In this document: piece by piece, positions 7,673 to 15,615 of the stretch | How positions within the stretch are numbered: position 1 is the first letter of the stretch | How the letters are laid out: each line of letters starts with the position of its first letter | NCBI RefSeq assembly: GCF_000510725.1 | Contig: NZ_AZNZ01000001.1 | Coordinates: forward strand, 62,001-126,000 | Source of the DNA: Pseudoxanthomonas sp. J31 | Lineage (GTDB): Bacteria; Pseudomonadota; Gammaproteobacteria; Xanthomonadales; Xanthomonadaceae | Direction of reading: 5' to 3' | DNA length: 64,000 bases | Made by a program: the position numbers and the translations under genes | The notes under the pieces: model-generated | What the model saw: only the letters and a program-made list of their open reading frames with translations | Database searches by the model: none | Told to the model about the DNA's origin: nothing

Positions 7673-9277
7673 TCAGTAATCGAGCGCGCGGTAGCGGAAG
7701 TCGCGGAAGTGCACCTTGCCGCTACCCGCGGCATAGATCGCCGGCTTCAGCGCCAGGAACTGCCCGGCCACGTTGTGGTGGTAGCCGGACACCTCCATCT
7801 GCACGGGGTACTTTTCCCAGCGCTTGCCGTCGCGGCTGGTGTGGAAGGTGACGATGTGCTGGTTGTTGGTCACCCGCAGCCACAGCTTGCCGCCCTTGCC
7901 CGGCGGCAGGCCTTCCACCGGACGCTCCTGGCCGTAGCGGTGCATGATGAAGCGCTCGCCGTTGCTGCCCACGCCGACGTAGAGGCGGTCGCTGTAGAAC
8001 AGCAGCGCGCCGCCGACCGCGCCCGGCTCGATCTCCATCTCGACCTCGAACCGGTAGGCCTTGTCGCCGGCGGTCACCGTCAGCGGCGAACTGTCGGCCG
8101 GGGTGCGGCCCTTGCCGCGCACGGTCATCGCCCCGCCGCCAAAGGACAGGCGTGCGTACTCGTCCGGGCCGGGCGCGAAGAACGCCCACTGCGGGCCGAG
8201 ACGGTCGCCGTCGAAGTCGTCCGACAGGGCCATGCCGGGCGTGCCCACCACCTCGCCGGCGGGCTTGGGCAGCGGCTTGCCGAGGTCGCCGCCGCGGGCC
8301 ACGAACCAGCCGTCCTCCGTCCACTCGACCGGCTCCAGCAGGGTCTGCCGGCCCAGCGTCCAGTAGCCGTTCTCGTAGCCGTGGTAGACCATCCACCAGC
8401 GGCCGTCGGTGCCCTCGACCAGGGTGGCGTGGCCGCGCGACCACCACGGCTCGTCGCGGCTGGCGGTGCGCACGATCGGGTTGTACGGCGAGTTCTCCCA
8501 CGGCCCGTGGATGGAGCGCGAGCGCGCCGCGATCACCATGTGCCCGGTCGGCGGGCCGGCGGTGCCGCCGACCGCGGTGACCATGTAGTACCAGCCGCCG
8601 CGCCGGAGGATCTTCGGGCCTTCCTGGGCGTAGGCCTCCACGTCCCAGTCCTCGGGGTAGCGCCAGCCGTCGTAGGCGTGCTTCGGCTCGCCGGCCACGC
8701 GCAGGCCGTCGTCGGACAGCGGCACGTAGTCGCCGCCGCTGAGGAACAGGTAGCGCCGGCCGTCCTCGCCCACCGCGTGGCCAGGGTCGATGTACCGGCC
8801 CAGGCCCAGTTCCACGGGCTCGCTCCAGGGGCCACGGATGTCGTCGGCCCACACCACCCAGTTGCTGCGTGCCTGGCCCTCGGTGCCGCCGCGGCGGGCG
8901 GCGAAGTAGATGTAGTAGCGCCCCTCGTGCTTGACCAGGTCCGGTGCCCAGATCGAACCGACGTTGCGGGTGATCGCGTGGCCCAGCGGTACCCAGTTGA
9001 CCAGGTCGCGCGAATGCCAGATCGGCAGGCCGGGATAGGCGTCGAACGAGGACACCGTCAGGTAGTAGTCCTCGCCGTCGCGCAGCACGGAGGGGTCCGG
9101 GTGGTCGCCGGGCAGCACCGGGTTGAGGAAGGTGCCGTCACCCAGGTCGGCCTGGCGCTGGTTCTCGATGCCGCGCTTCCACGGGCTGGCCGGTCCGGCC
9201 GCGGCAGCCGTGGAGACGGCGCCGGCCAGCAGCAGGGCGGCGAGCACGGGGAATCTCGGGAGGAAGGACGTCGGCAT
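7673..9277 (-). CDS. Glycoside hydrolase family 43 protein
   Basis: This 534-residue secreted GH43 enzyme probably acts as an arabinofuranosidase, beta-xylosidase or galactosidase on pectin side chains. After a signal peptide (1-27) comes the family signature GDHPDPSVL (57-65), where Asp61 is the expected general base. IWAPDLVKHEGRYYIYF follows, then GPKILRRGGWYYMVTA with the acid/base region. The C-terminal third (LSDDFDGDRLGPQW onward) looks like the concanavalin-type domain common at GH43 C-termini. The start at 9277 has AAGGAG six bases upstream; the longer reading to 9322 crosses the operator. Sites at 9316 and 9443 share the divergent promoter region with the CE12 gene. Confidence 0.92.
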   Translation of the reverse strand: MPTSFLPRFPVLAALLLAGAVSTAAAAGPASPWKRGIENQRQADLGDGTFLNPVLPGDHPDPSVLRDGEDYYLTVSSFDAYPGLPIWHSRDLVNWVPLGHAITRNVGSIWAPDLVKHEGRYYIYFAARRGGTEGQARSNWVVWADDIRGPWSEPVELGLGRYIDPGHAVGEDGRRYLFLSGGDYVPLSDDGLRVAGEPKHAYDGWRYPEDWDVEAYAQEGPKILRRGGWYYMVTAVGGTAGPPTGHMVIAARSRSIHGPWENSPYNPIVRTASRDEPWWSRGHATLVEGTDGRWWMVYHGYENGYWTLGRQTLLEPVEWTEDGWFVARGGDLGKPLPKPAGEVVGTPGMALSDDFDGDRLGPQWAFFAPGPDEYARLSFGGGAMTVRGKGRTPADSSPLTVTAGDKAYRFEVEMEIEPGAVGGALLFYSDRLYVGVGSNGERFIMHRYGQERPVEGLPPGKGGKLWLRVTNNQHIVTFHTSRDGKRWEKYPVQMEVSGYHHNVAGQFLALKPAIYAAGSGKVHFRDFRYRALDY

Positions 9278-9315
9278 GGTGCTCCTTTCGGGAAACAGGG
9301 TGGACCGCAATTCGG

Positions 9316-9334
9316 ATGACACCGATGGTCAAAC
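9316..9334 (+). promoter_or_regulatory. Candidate operator upstream of GH43
   Basis: Reads ATGACACCGATGGTCAAAC on the plus strand, 39 bases before the GH43 start. It matches the sites at 18850 and 21881 over the full 19 bases apart from one or two positions. Read in the direction of the gene it contains TTGACC, a possible -35 element, so a bound protein would block the promoter. Confidence 0.72.
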
Positions 9335-9442
9335 GGACCGTACCAGAGCATTCGCCGGTGGGGCATCCTGCGTTGCAGCAAGGTTTGCGCGGCATCCGCG
9401 GCTACATTGGACGCCTCCGGAGGCGGTCCGGGACGTCACAGA

Positions 9443-9458
9443 ATGACACCGATAGTCA
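9443..9458 (+). promoter_or_regulatory. Candidate operator upstream of CE12 gene
   Basis: Reads ATGACACCGATAGTCA, 47 bases before the rhamnogalacturonan acetylesterase start. TGAC and GTCA form the outer inverted halves. It is the second copy in the GH43/CE12 divergent region. Confidence 0.72.
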
Positions 9459-9504
9459 GCCGCGCGACGCCGCTTCCGGCCCACCCTCGACCTACAGGTG
9501 ACTG

Positions 9505-10380
9505 ATGCGCAAGGGAAAGTTTTCCAGGTCCGGAACCCTGCTGCTTCTGCTGGGCCTGTCGCTGCCGGCCCTGGCGGCGCCGGATCCTTCGATCAGCAAG
9601 CGTCCGCCCGTCAGCCCGATACGCGCGAGCAAGATCGTGCTGGTCGGCGATTCCACCACCGCGGTGCAGGGTGGCTGGGGCCCGGCGTTCTGCGCGCGCC
9701 ACGTCAGCTCCTTCCTGGCCTGCGTGAACCTCGCCCGCGGCGGACGCAGCACCTACAACTACCGCGCCGAGGGCTCCTGGGACATCGCCCTGCACGAGAT
9801 GCGGCCGGGGCCCTACCAGGACGTGTACGTGCTGGTGCAGTTCGGCCACAACGACCAGCCGGGCAAGCCCGGGCGTTCCACCGACCTGCAACGCGAGTTC
9901 CCCGGCAACCTGCGTGCCTACGTGCGCGAGATCCGTGCCGCGGGCGCCAGGCCGGTGTTGCTGACGCCGCTGACCCGCCGCCAGTTCAGCGACGGCCGCC
10001 TGGTCGACGACCTGGCGCCCTGGGCCGAGGCCACCCGCCGGGTTGCCGCCGAGCTGCAGGTGCCGCTGGTGGACCTGCACGCGCGCAGCACCGCGGCGGT
10101 GCAGGGGATGGGCCCGGTGCAGGCGATGCGGTTCGCCCAGGCGCGACCGGCGCCGCAGCAGGTGGTCGCGGCCCAGGCCGGAAGCACCATCGGCATGGCG
10201 CCGGTGACGCCAGCGGCCGCCACCGTGCAGGCCAACGCCGCGGCCGAACCCATGGGCACGCCCAAGGAAGCCTTCGACTACACCCATCTCGGCACGGAGG
10301 GTGCCGGGTTCTTCGCCGCGATCGTGGCCGACGAGCTGGCCCGCGCCGTGCCGGAACTGCGCCGCAACCTGATTCCCTGA
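9505..10380 (+). CDS. Rhamnogalacturonan acetylesterase, SGNH hydrolase (CE12-like)
   Basis: This 291-residue exported esterase removes acetyl groups from rhamnogalacturonan so that lyases can act. A signal peptide (1-25, cleavage after LAA) leads into the SGNH blocks: VGDST (47-51, nucleophile Ser50), the ARGGRST block with the glycine, FGHNDQPG with Asn116, and DYTHLG with Asp258 and His261 as the catalytic pair. These spacings are diagnostic of the RhgT/YxiM (CE12) group. An insert of about 60 residues rich in Ala, Gln and Pro (around 185-250) precedes the last block and is longer than I expect for the family. A candidate operator lies 47 bases upstream, and hairpins at 10431 and 10537 follow the gene. 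Confidence 0.93.
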   Translation: MRKGKFSRSGTLLLLLGLSLPALAAPDPSISKRPPVSPIRASKIVLVGDSTTAVQGGWGPAFCARHVSSFLACVNLARGGRSTYNYRAEGSWDIALHEMRPGPYQDVYVLVQFGHNDQPGKPGRSTDLQREFPGNLRAYVREIRAAGARPVLLTPLTRRQFSDGRLVDDLAPWAEATRRVAAELQVPLVDLHARSTAAVQGMGPVQAMRFAQARPAPQQVVAAQAGSTIGMAPVTPAAATVQANAAAEPMGTPKEAFDYTHLGTEGAGFFAAIVADELARAVPELRRNLIP

Positions 10381-10430
10381 GGCAACAGGCCCGGTCCCCG
10401 ACGAGGTCGGGCCACTGCGCAGAGGCCGCT

Positions 10431-10473
10431 CCCTGGTCTGCACGGGCCAGCTACACCTCCCGTGCGACCAGGG
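10431..10473 (+). terminator. Hairpin after CE12 gene
   Basis: CCCTGGTC(T)GCACGGG pairs with CCCGTGCGACCAGGG across a 12-base loop: 15 base pairs with a single bulged T. It lies 50 bases past the CE12 stop. There is no T-run, so it may be a Rho-assisted terminator or an RNA-stabilising end. Confidence 0.5.
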
Positions 10474-10536
10474 GAACCGCCTGCATGCGCGGGCGCCATG
10501 GCGGCGCGTTGGCGTCGCGTCCCCGGCGACATGCAG

Positions 10537-10567
10537 GCCGGCCGCCGCCCCGTGCGGGGCGGCCGGC
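10537..10567. terminator. GC-rich hairpin between convergent CE12 and LamG genes
   Basis: CCGGCCGCCGCCCCG and CGGGGCGGCCGG form an almost perfect stem with a 3-base slip. It sits just past the stop of the minus-strand LamG gene and about 160 bases past the CE12 stop, so it could serve both directions. Confidence 0.5.
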
Positions 10568-10573
10568 TGCTGC

Positions 10574-13500
10574 TCAGTGCAGCGGCCTCAGGTTGTTGAG
10601 CAGGGTCACTTCCGCGGCTTCGCCATCAAGGGCCACCCGCACCCTCAGGCCGTGCGGATCGCGGCCTCCCAGCGGCAGCCGTACCTGCGCCGTCTTCGGT
10701 TCCAGATCCAGCGGCGCAGCCAGGGCCGGTAGCGCGACGCGTGCCAGCTCGCGTCCGCGCGCGTCTTCCAGCACCGCGTAACCGGCCGGCGTGGCGACAT
10801 GGCCCAGGCTGTGCACGGTCAGTTCGACCACGTCGCCCTGCACGCGCACGTCGCCGCGGCCGATGCCCAGGTCCGGACGGGTCTCAACCGGAGTGCCGGC
10901 CTCCACCAGCTCGAACTCGAACACCTGGTGCCGGCCCGGGGTGAACACCAGTCCGGTGGAGCGGCTCTTCTCCAGCCTTACCTGGCGCTCGCTCCGCCTG
11001 CCGTCGATCTTGCCGTCGCCGTCGCGGTCCACGCCGCTGCGCACCCGCCACAGGCCGGGCGCCACGTTCCAGGTGGTCATTTCCGCGGACGCCGGACGCT
11101 TGCCGGTGTTGAACGCGGTGACGGTGAAGCGCTCGCGCGAGGGCGCGTCGACCAGCAGCGCGACTTCCTCCGCCGCCTCGTCGCGCTCGAAGCGCCAGCT
11201 GACGGTATGCCCCGGCCAGCTCTGGTTGCGCTTGAGCGCGATGCCGCCCAGGCGCGCGCGCTGCAGGAATTCCGAGGGCGCCTCGACCCGGTCGGACCAC
11301 CAGTGGCCCTCGGTGTTCATGTACTCGCGCTGGGCCTTGGCGCGGATCCCTTCGGCGTGCAGTTCCTCGAGGTAACGGCGGTCGCCGGTCAACTGCCAGG
11401 CGGTGACCCCGGGAAAGCCGGTGCTGCCGCGGTCGGCGGCCTCGACCAGGGCCTTGCCCCAGTCCTGCTCGCGACCCAGCACCTGGACGAAGTTCTCGCC
11501 CAGGTTGGACAGCGCGGCCGGGCCGCCGCGGGCGACCCGGTAGTCCAGCGCCCGCAGGTAGCGCTCGTCGCCGGTCCAGCGCCACGCCGCCCAGAACAGG
11601 TGCATCACGTCGCCGGCGCCGGAGCCCTTGTTGAGCTCGCCGCCACGCGTCCGGCCGGTGGCCCAGTGGATCTCGTTGGGCAGCACCCATTGCCCGTCCG
11701 CGGCGGAATAGGCGTGTGCGAGGTAGCCGTCCGCCAAGCCGGTGATCAGCTTGCGGCTGGTCGGATCGGCGTTCCACTGGCCCACCAGGAAGGCCGGGTG
11801 CAGCGCCGGGAAGGAATACGGCTTCTGCCACTGCCAGTTGGGGTCGCGGTAGACCTTGTTGCCGCCGAACCAGTTGCTGGAGAACAGCAGGTGGCCCTGC
11901 GGGTTGGGCAGGATGATGCGCTCGTCGAAGGCCTTTACCGTCTCCATCAGCCGTTCGACGGTCAGCGGATCGCCCCAGTTGAGGTAGAGCATCGCGCTGT
12001 TGGAGTTGATGCCCTCCTCGTAGGCGTGCAGTTCGTCGGTCTCGATGGTGCTCAGGCCATCGGTGAACATGCCGTTGCGGTACACCGCCTCGGCCAGCGC
12101 GGTCAGCGAGGCGTTGATCCGGTCCGGCATCACGCCCATCAGTGCCAGGCCCGGCCACTGCTGCACCAGGTCGCTGTCGTCGGAGATGCCGCCGCCGAAG
12201 TCGCCGTACTCGACCTGGCGCTGCTCGATCCACCACTGCACGAAGCGGCGCACGTACTTCAGGTCCTCCAGCTGGCGGAAGGCCCACAGCGGCACGCCCT
12301 TGGGCGGCTCGGGCTGCTTGAACGGGGGCCGGCCCTGGCTGGCGTAGCTGATGTAGGTCCAGTACAGGCGGCCCAGCTCGTGGTCCGGGTCCACCCGCAG
12401 CAGGTCGGAGATGTCGGCGTACACCCGCGCGTACAGGCGCTGGCGCTTGGAGGTGGTGTGCTCCTCGACCAGGAAGCCCCAGTTGTCGCGCACCTGGTTG
12501 AAGCGGTCGGCCAGGTGCTCCCGCTTCGCCTCCTCGCGCGCCTTGAACACCAGGCGCACCTCGGCGCCGTCCAGCGAGGCGGCGTTGAAGCCGGGCGCGG
12601 CGCTGGCCACGCTGATCCACAGGCTGTCGGCGGTGAGGATGCGGTCGCGCAGGTCCAGGTACACCGTGCGGGCCTGGCCCGGGCGCACCGACACCGACAC
12701 GTCGATCATGTCGCGCGCCGGCCAGATCGGGTCCTTGACCCGGATGTTGAGCGGGATCAGCCCGTCGTGGGTGGCCGGCAGGTCCAGCGCGGGGATGTCC
12801 AGGGCGATGCCGTCCAGGCCGTCGTGCATGTTCTCCCAGCTGTAGGCCCAGCTGCGGATCAGCGGCTGCGCCGGCGGCGCGTCGCCCACGCCGGACGGGA
12901 CCAGGATGTGCACGATGGGGTCCGGATCGGCCGGCAGGCTGGCCGGGTCGCGCCGGCGCGACCCGGCGCCGCGCGGCAGGGCCATCACCGTGCTGCGCTC
13001 GCCTTCCGGGTAGCGGCCGCGGATGTAGTCCAGCAGCCCCTGCACGTTGCCGTAGTCCGGCAGCACCCGGCTGTCCACCAGGTAGCGCTGCTTGACCGTG
13101 CCCTCCGGCTCGGGCGCGTCGCTGACGTGGTAGGCCCAGATCTCCTGGATCGGCGTCTCCTGCTCGGCGTTGGAGAAGCGCAGGTGGCCGCCGTGGCGCT
13201 CGCCGAAGGTGTGCACGCTGCGCACCACGCCCTGCGGCCGGGTGAACAGCGGCTCCAGCGCCCCGGCCGAGGGGCCGGCGCTGGCCTGGCCCCAGGCGGC
13301 GCCGCGGATCTCGACGCGGTTCCAGGGCTCGTCGGGCAGGGCCAGGTCCAGGTTCCAGCCGCCCTCGGCATAGGTGTTCCAGTCCGGCAGCTGGAAGTAG
13401 TCGTTGCGCCCCGGCAGGCGCGAGCGGTTGTACACGCCCGGCCAGGTGGTCTCGGGGATGCCGTCGGTGCCCTTCCACATCCACTGCTTCTTGTCGCGCA

Positions 13501-14383
13501 CGTCGGCGAACTCGAGCTTGCGGATGGTGGTCACCGGCGCCTCCAGCGCCGGCGGGGCGGCGTGGTCCCAGCCGTGGCGGTGCAGCCAGGCGGCGCGGCG
13601 GCGCGCCGCCGGCAGGTCCTCGCCGCCGTCGCGCGGCGGTTCCTGGCCGCGCGCCAGCGCCGCCACCGCGGCCGGGCGCAGCATGCGGTCGTACACGCGG
13701 ATCTCGTCGAAGTCGCTGCCGCGCAGGAAGTTGTAGCGGCTCTGCACCTGGTAGGGCGCCAGCACCCGGCCGGCCAGGCCCAACTGGTCCAGTGCGGCGT
13801 CGTAGTCGGCCGTGGCGTCCTGGCGAGCCACTTCACGGCCGTCGACGAACAGGCGCACGCCGGCGGTCTCGTCCCAGGCGAAGGCCAGGTGCGTCCACGA
13901 GGCCGCGTCCGGCAACGCGTCCAGGCGGAACGACACCCGCGTGCGCGCCAGGTTGGCATCGGTGACGAAGGCATCGAAGCCGTGGCCGTTCCAGTCGATG
14001 CGCAGCCAGGCCATGTCCCAGCTGCTGTGGTCGGCGTAGCCGACGCGGAAGATCACGAACGGCGCCTCGCCCACCGCGTAGCGCGGGCGCCAGAAGAACG
14101 ACAGGGTGCCGCGCTGGGCCTGGATGTTGCCCGGCGCATTCCATGACAGCACGCCGTCGTCGGCCCATTCGATCGCGCCGCCGTGCACGCCGTCGGGCAC
14201 GATTTCCACCCGGTCCTGGAAGTTGGGCACCGGGTCGCCGGCGGCCTGGTCGGCGACGAAGCCTTCGTCGGCGGCGACCCGGAACAGCAGTCGTGCTTCC
14301 TGTGCATGGGCGAGGGCCGGCGGCAGGGCGAGGGCCAGGGCGACGGCGGTGGCGAGCAGGAGCGGACGGCTGGGTTTGTTCAT
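10574..14383 (-). CDS. Very large secreted LamG-domain protein, candidate polysaccharide-degrading enzyme
   Basis: This 1269-residue exported protein follows PL10 in the pectin cluster. After the signal peptide (1-27, ending AHA) comes a LamG/concanavalin-like domain of about 230 residues (GTLSFFWRPRY, then WTHLAFAWDE, LFVDGREVA and DEIRVYDRMLRP). The middle (about 290-650) is beta-rich. From about 690 to 1060 the sequence looks like an alpha/alpha toroid, with FGGGISDDSDLVQQWPGLAL and WFGGNKVYRDPNW. A last beta domain holds the VDRDGDGKIDG segment. I do not recognise the enzyme family; an exo-acting rhamnogalacturonan lyase such as PL26, or an unclassified glycosidase, would fit the context. 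The start is the ATG directly before the signal peptide. Confidence 0.7.
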   Translation of the reverse strand: MNKPSRPLLLATAVALALALPPALAHAQEARLLFRVAADEGFVADQAAGDPVPNFQDRVEIVPDGVHGGAIEWADDGVLSWNAPGNIQAQRGTLSFFWRPRYAVGEAPFVIFRVGYADHSSWDMAWLRIDWNGHGFDAFVTDANLARTRVSFRLDALPDAASWTHLAFAWDETAGVRLFVDGREVARQDATADYDAALDQLGLAGRVLAPYQVQSRYNFLRGSDFDEIRVYDRMLRPAAVAALARGQEPPRDGGEDLPAARRRAAWLHRHGWDHAAPPALEAPVTTIRKLEFADVRDKKQWMWKGTDGIPETTWPGVYNRSRLPGRNDYFQLPDWNTYAEGGWNLDLALPDEPWNRVEIRGAAWGQASAGPSAGALEPLFTRPQGVVRSVHTFGERHGGHLRFSNAEQETPIQEIWAYHVSDAPEPEGTVKQRYLVDSRVLPDYGNVQGLLDYIRGRYPEGERSTVMALPRGAGSRRRDPASLPADPDPIVHILVPSGVGDAPPAQPLIRSWAYSWENMHDGLDGIALDIPALDLPATHDGLIPLNIRVKDPIWPARDMIDVSVSVRPGQARTVYLDLRDRILTADSLWISVASAAPGFNAASLDGAEVRLVFKAREEAKREHLADRFNQVRDNWGFLVEEHTTSKRQRLYARVYADISDLLRVDPDHELGRLYWTYISYASQGRPPFKQPEPPKGVPLWAFRQLEDLKYVRRFVQWWIEQRQVEYGDFGGGISDDSDLVQQWPGLALMGVMPDRINASLTALAEAVYRNGMFTDGLSTIETDELHAYEEGINSNSAMLYLNWGDPLTVERLMETVKAFDERIILPNPQGHLLFSSNWFGGNKVYRDPNWQWQKPYSFPALHPAFLVGQWNADPTSRKLITGLADGYLAHAYSAADGQWVLPNEIHWATGRTRGGELNKGSGAGDVMHLFWAAWRWTGDERYLRALDYRVARGGPAALSNLGENFVQVLGREQDWGKALVEAADRGSTGFPGVTAWQLTGDRRYLEELHAEGIRAKAQREYMNTEGHWWSDRVEAPSEFLQRARLGGIALKRNQSWPGHTVSWRFERDEAAEEVALLVDAPSRERFTVTAFNTGKRPASAEMTTWNVAPGLWRVRSGVDRDGDGKIDGRRSERQVRLEKSRSTGLVFTPGRHQVFEFELVEAGTPVETRPDLGIGRGDVRVQGDVVELTVHSLGHVATPAGYAVLEDARGRELARVALPALAAPLDLEPKTAQVRLPLGGRDPHGLRVRVALDGEAAEVTLLNNLRPLH

Positions 14384-14445
14384 GCGTTGTGCGTTTCCAC
14401 GATGGATCGAAGTATCCCCGTTGCCGGGCCCGGAGGCCGCACGGG

Positions 14446-15495
14446 TCAACGGCCGGGCGCGGGCAGCCCGTGGCGACGACGCCACTGCGGCAGCTCGGAT
14501 TCCAGCAGGCGCTGCGGCCATGTGCCATACCAGGCATAACCGGCGCGGCGTTCACGGGACAGCTGCTCGAACGGCACGATGCTGCCGTCGCGTTCCACCA
14601 CCAGCGGCTGCTGCCGCTGCAGGTCGTAGAACCGCGCCCACAGGCCGGCCCCCGGCCGTGGCACCAGGCGCGCGTCGCGTCCGTCCGGACCGTCGAAGCG
14701 CTCCAGCGCCAGGCCGTCGATGCGGTGCGCCTGCAGCCAGGCCGCGCCGGCCTCGACCGCGGCGACGATGCGCGCATCCGGCCGTGGCTGGCGCATCAGC
14801 AGGCGCAGCACGCCGACCGACTCGGCCGAGGCCAGCGACGGCAGCTCGTAGCTGCGCGCACGCGCCGGCTGCAGGGTGTCGCGGTCGTACTGCGCGGCCC
14901 ATATCGTCGGGCGGCCATCCAGCACGACCTGCAGCCGCAACAGGCAGTCCAGGCCGCGGGTGGCGGCCTGCGCCGCGCGGCGGGCATGGTCCGGGCCCAG
15001 CGCATCAAGCCCATCGCGGCCTTCGGCCACGTCCTGCAGCAGGCCGACCACGTGCACCATGGCGTCGTCGTTGAGCGTGACCTGGCTGCGGTAGCCGCTG
15101 TGGTCCGGATGGAACTGCGGCCAGCCGCCACCCGGGTACTGCGCGGCGAGCAGGTAATCGACGCCGCGCCGCGCCGCCTCCAGGTAGGCCGGGTTGCCGG
15201 TGTCGCGGTACGCCCGGGCCAGGTAGGCGATCTCGCTGGTGGTGGCGTTGTTGTCGATGGTGGCGTCGTCCACCCGCGCCGGATCGCGCAGCTGGCGCAG
15301 CGCCGCTTCGTCGAGCGGCTGGCGGTAGTCGACCGCGCGCCCGCGGTAATGCTTGGACCAGCCTCCGGAGGCGGTCTGCAGCCGCAGCATGTTCTCCGCG
15401 ACCGGATCGCTGCGCACGGTGGCCGTGGCCGCTCCGGCCGGCAGCGCGGTCGCCAGCCCCAGGGCGAGCGCCGCCACGCGCAGGCAGCGGGCCAT
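14446..15495 (-). CDS. Pectate lyase, polysaccharide lyase family 10
   Basis: This enzyme cleaves polygalacturonate by beta-elimination, giving unsaturated oligogalacturonates. The call rests on PL10 signatures: GGWSKH near 44-49, DNNATTSEI at 81-89, GGGWPQFHPDHSGY at 122-135 and TLNDDAM at 140-146, plus WARFYDLQ and YAWYGTWP near the end. From the ATG at 15495 the protein has 349 residues and a clean signal peptide (MARCLRVAALALGLATALPAGA). Starts at 15540 (ATG) or 15612 (GTG) are possible; none has a strong ribosome site. It follows the TBDR gene and precedes the LamG gene by 62 bases, so all three probably form one operon. Confidence 0.92.
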   Translation of the reverse strand: MARCLRVAALALGLATALPAGAATATVRSDPVAENMLRLQTASGGWSKHYRGRAVDYRQPLDEAALRQLRDPARVDDATIDNNATTSEIAYLARAYRDTGNPAYLEAARRGVDYLLAAQYPGGGWPQFHPDHSGYRSQVTLNDDAMVHVVGLLQDVAEGRDGLDALGPDHARRAAQAATRGLDCLLRLQVVLDGRPTIWAAQYDRDTLQPARARSYELPSLASAESVGVLRLLMRQPRPDARIVAAVEAGAAWLQAHRIDGLALERFDGPDGRDARLVPRPGAGLWARFYDLQRQQPLVVERDGSIVPFEQLSRERRAGYAWYGTWPQRLLESELPQWRRRHGLPAPGR

Positions 15496-15615
15496 CCGTC
15501 GCCGAAAGCCGGCCGGCGCCCGGTCGCCATGCGGAACCATGGCGGCCGGGCGCGGCCGGAAGTTCCGGTCGCACGCGTTCAGTCGGGAGGGGCAGGGCGA
15601 CCGGAGTGGCACGGC

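Noticed and set aside
9278-9322. Longer start for GH43
   Set aside because: It crosses the operator at 9316 and lacks a ribosome site; AAGGAG precedes the ATG at 9277.
10799-14146. A 1115-codon open frame on the plus strand
   Set aside because: It lies entirely opposite the LamG protein gene, whose signal peptide and domains are convincing; the frame is compositionally biased (runs of V, H, A, R).
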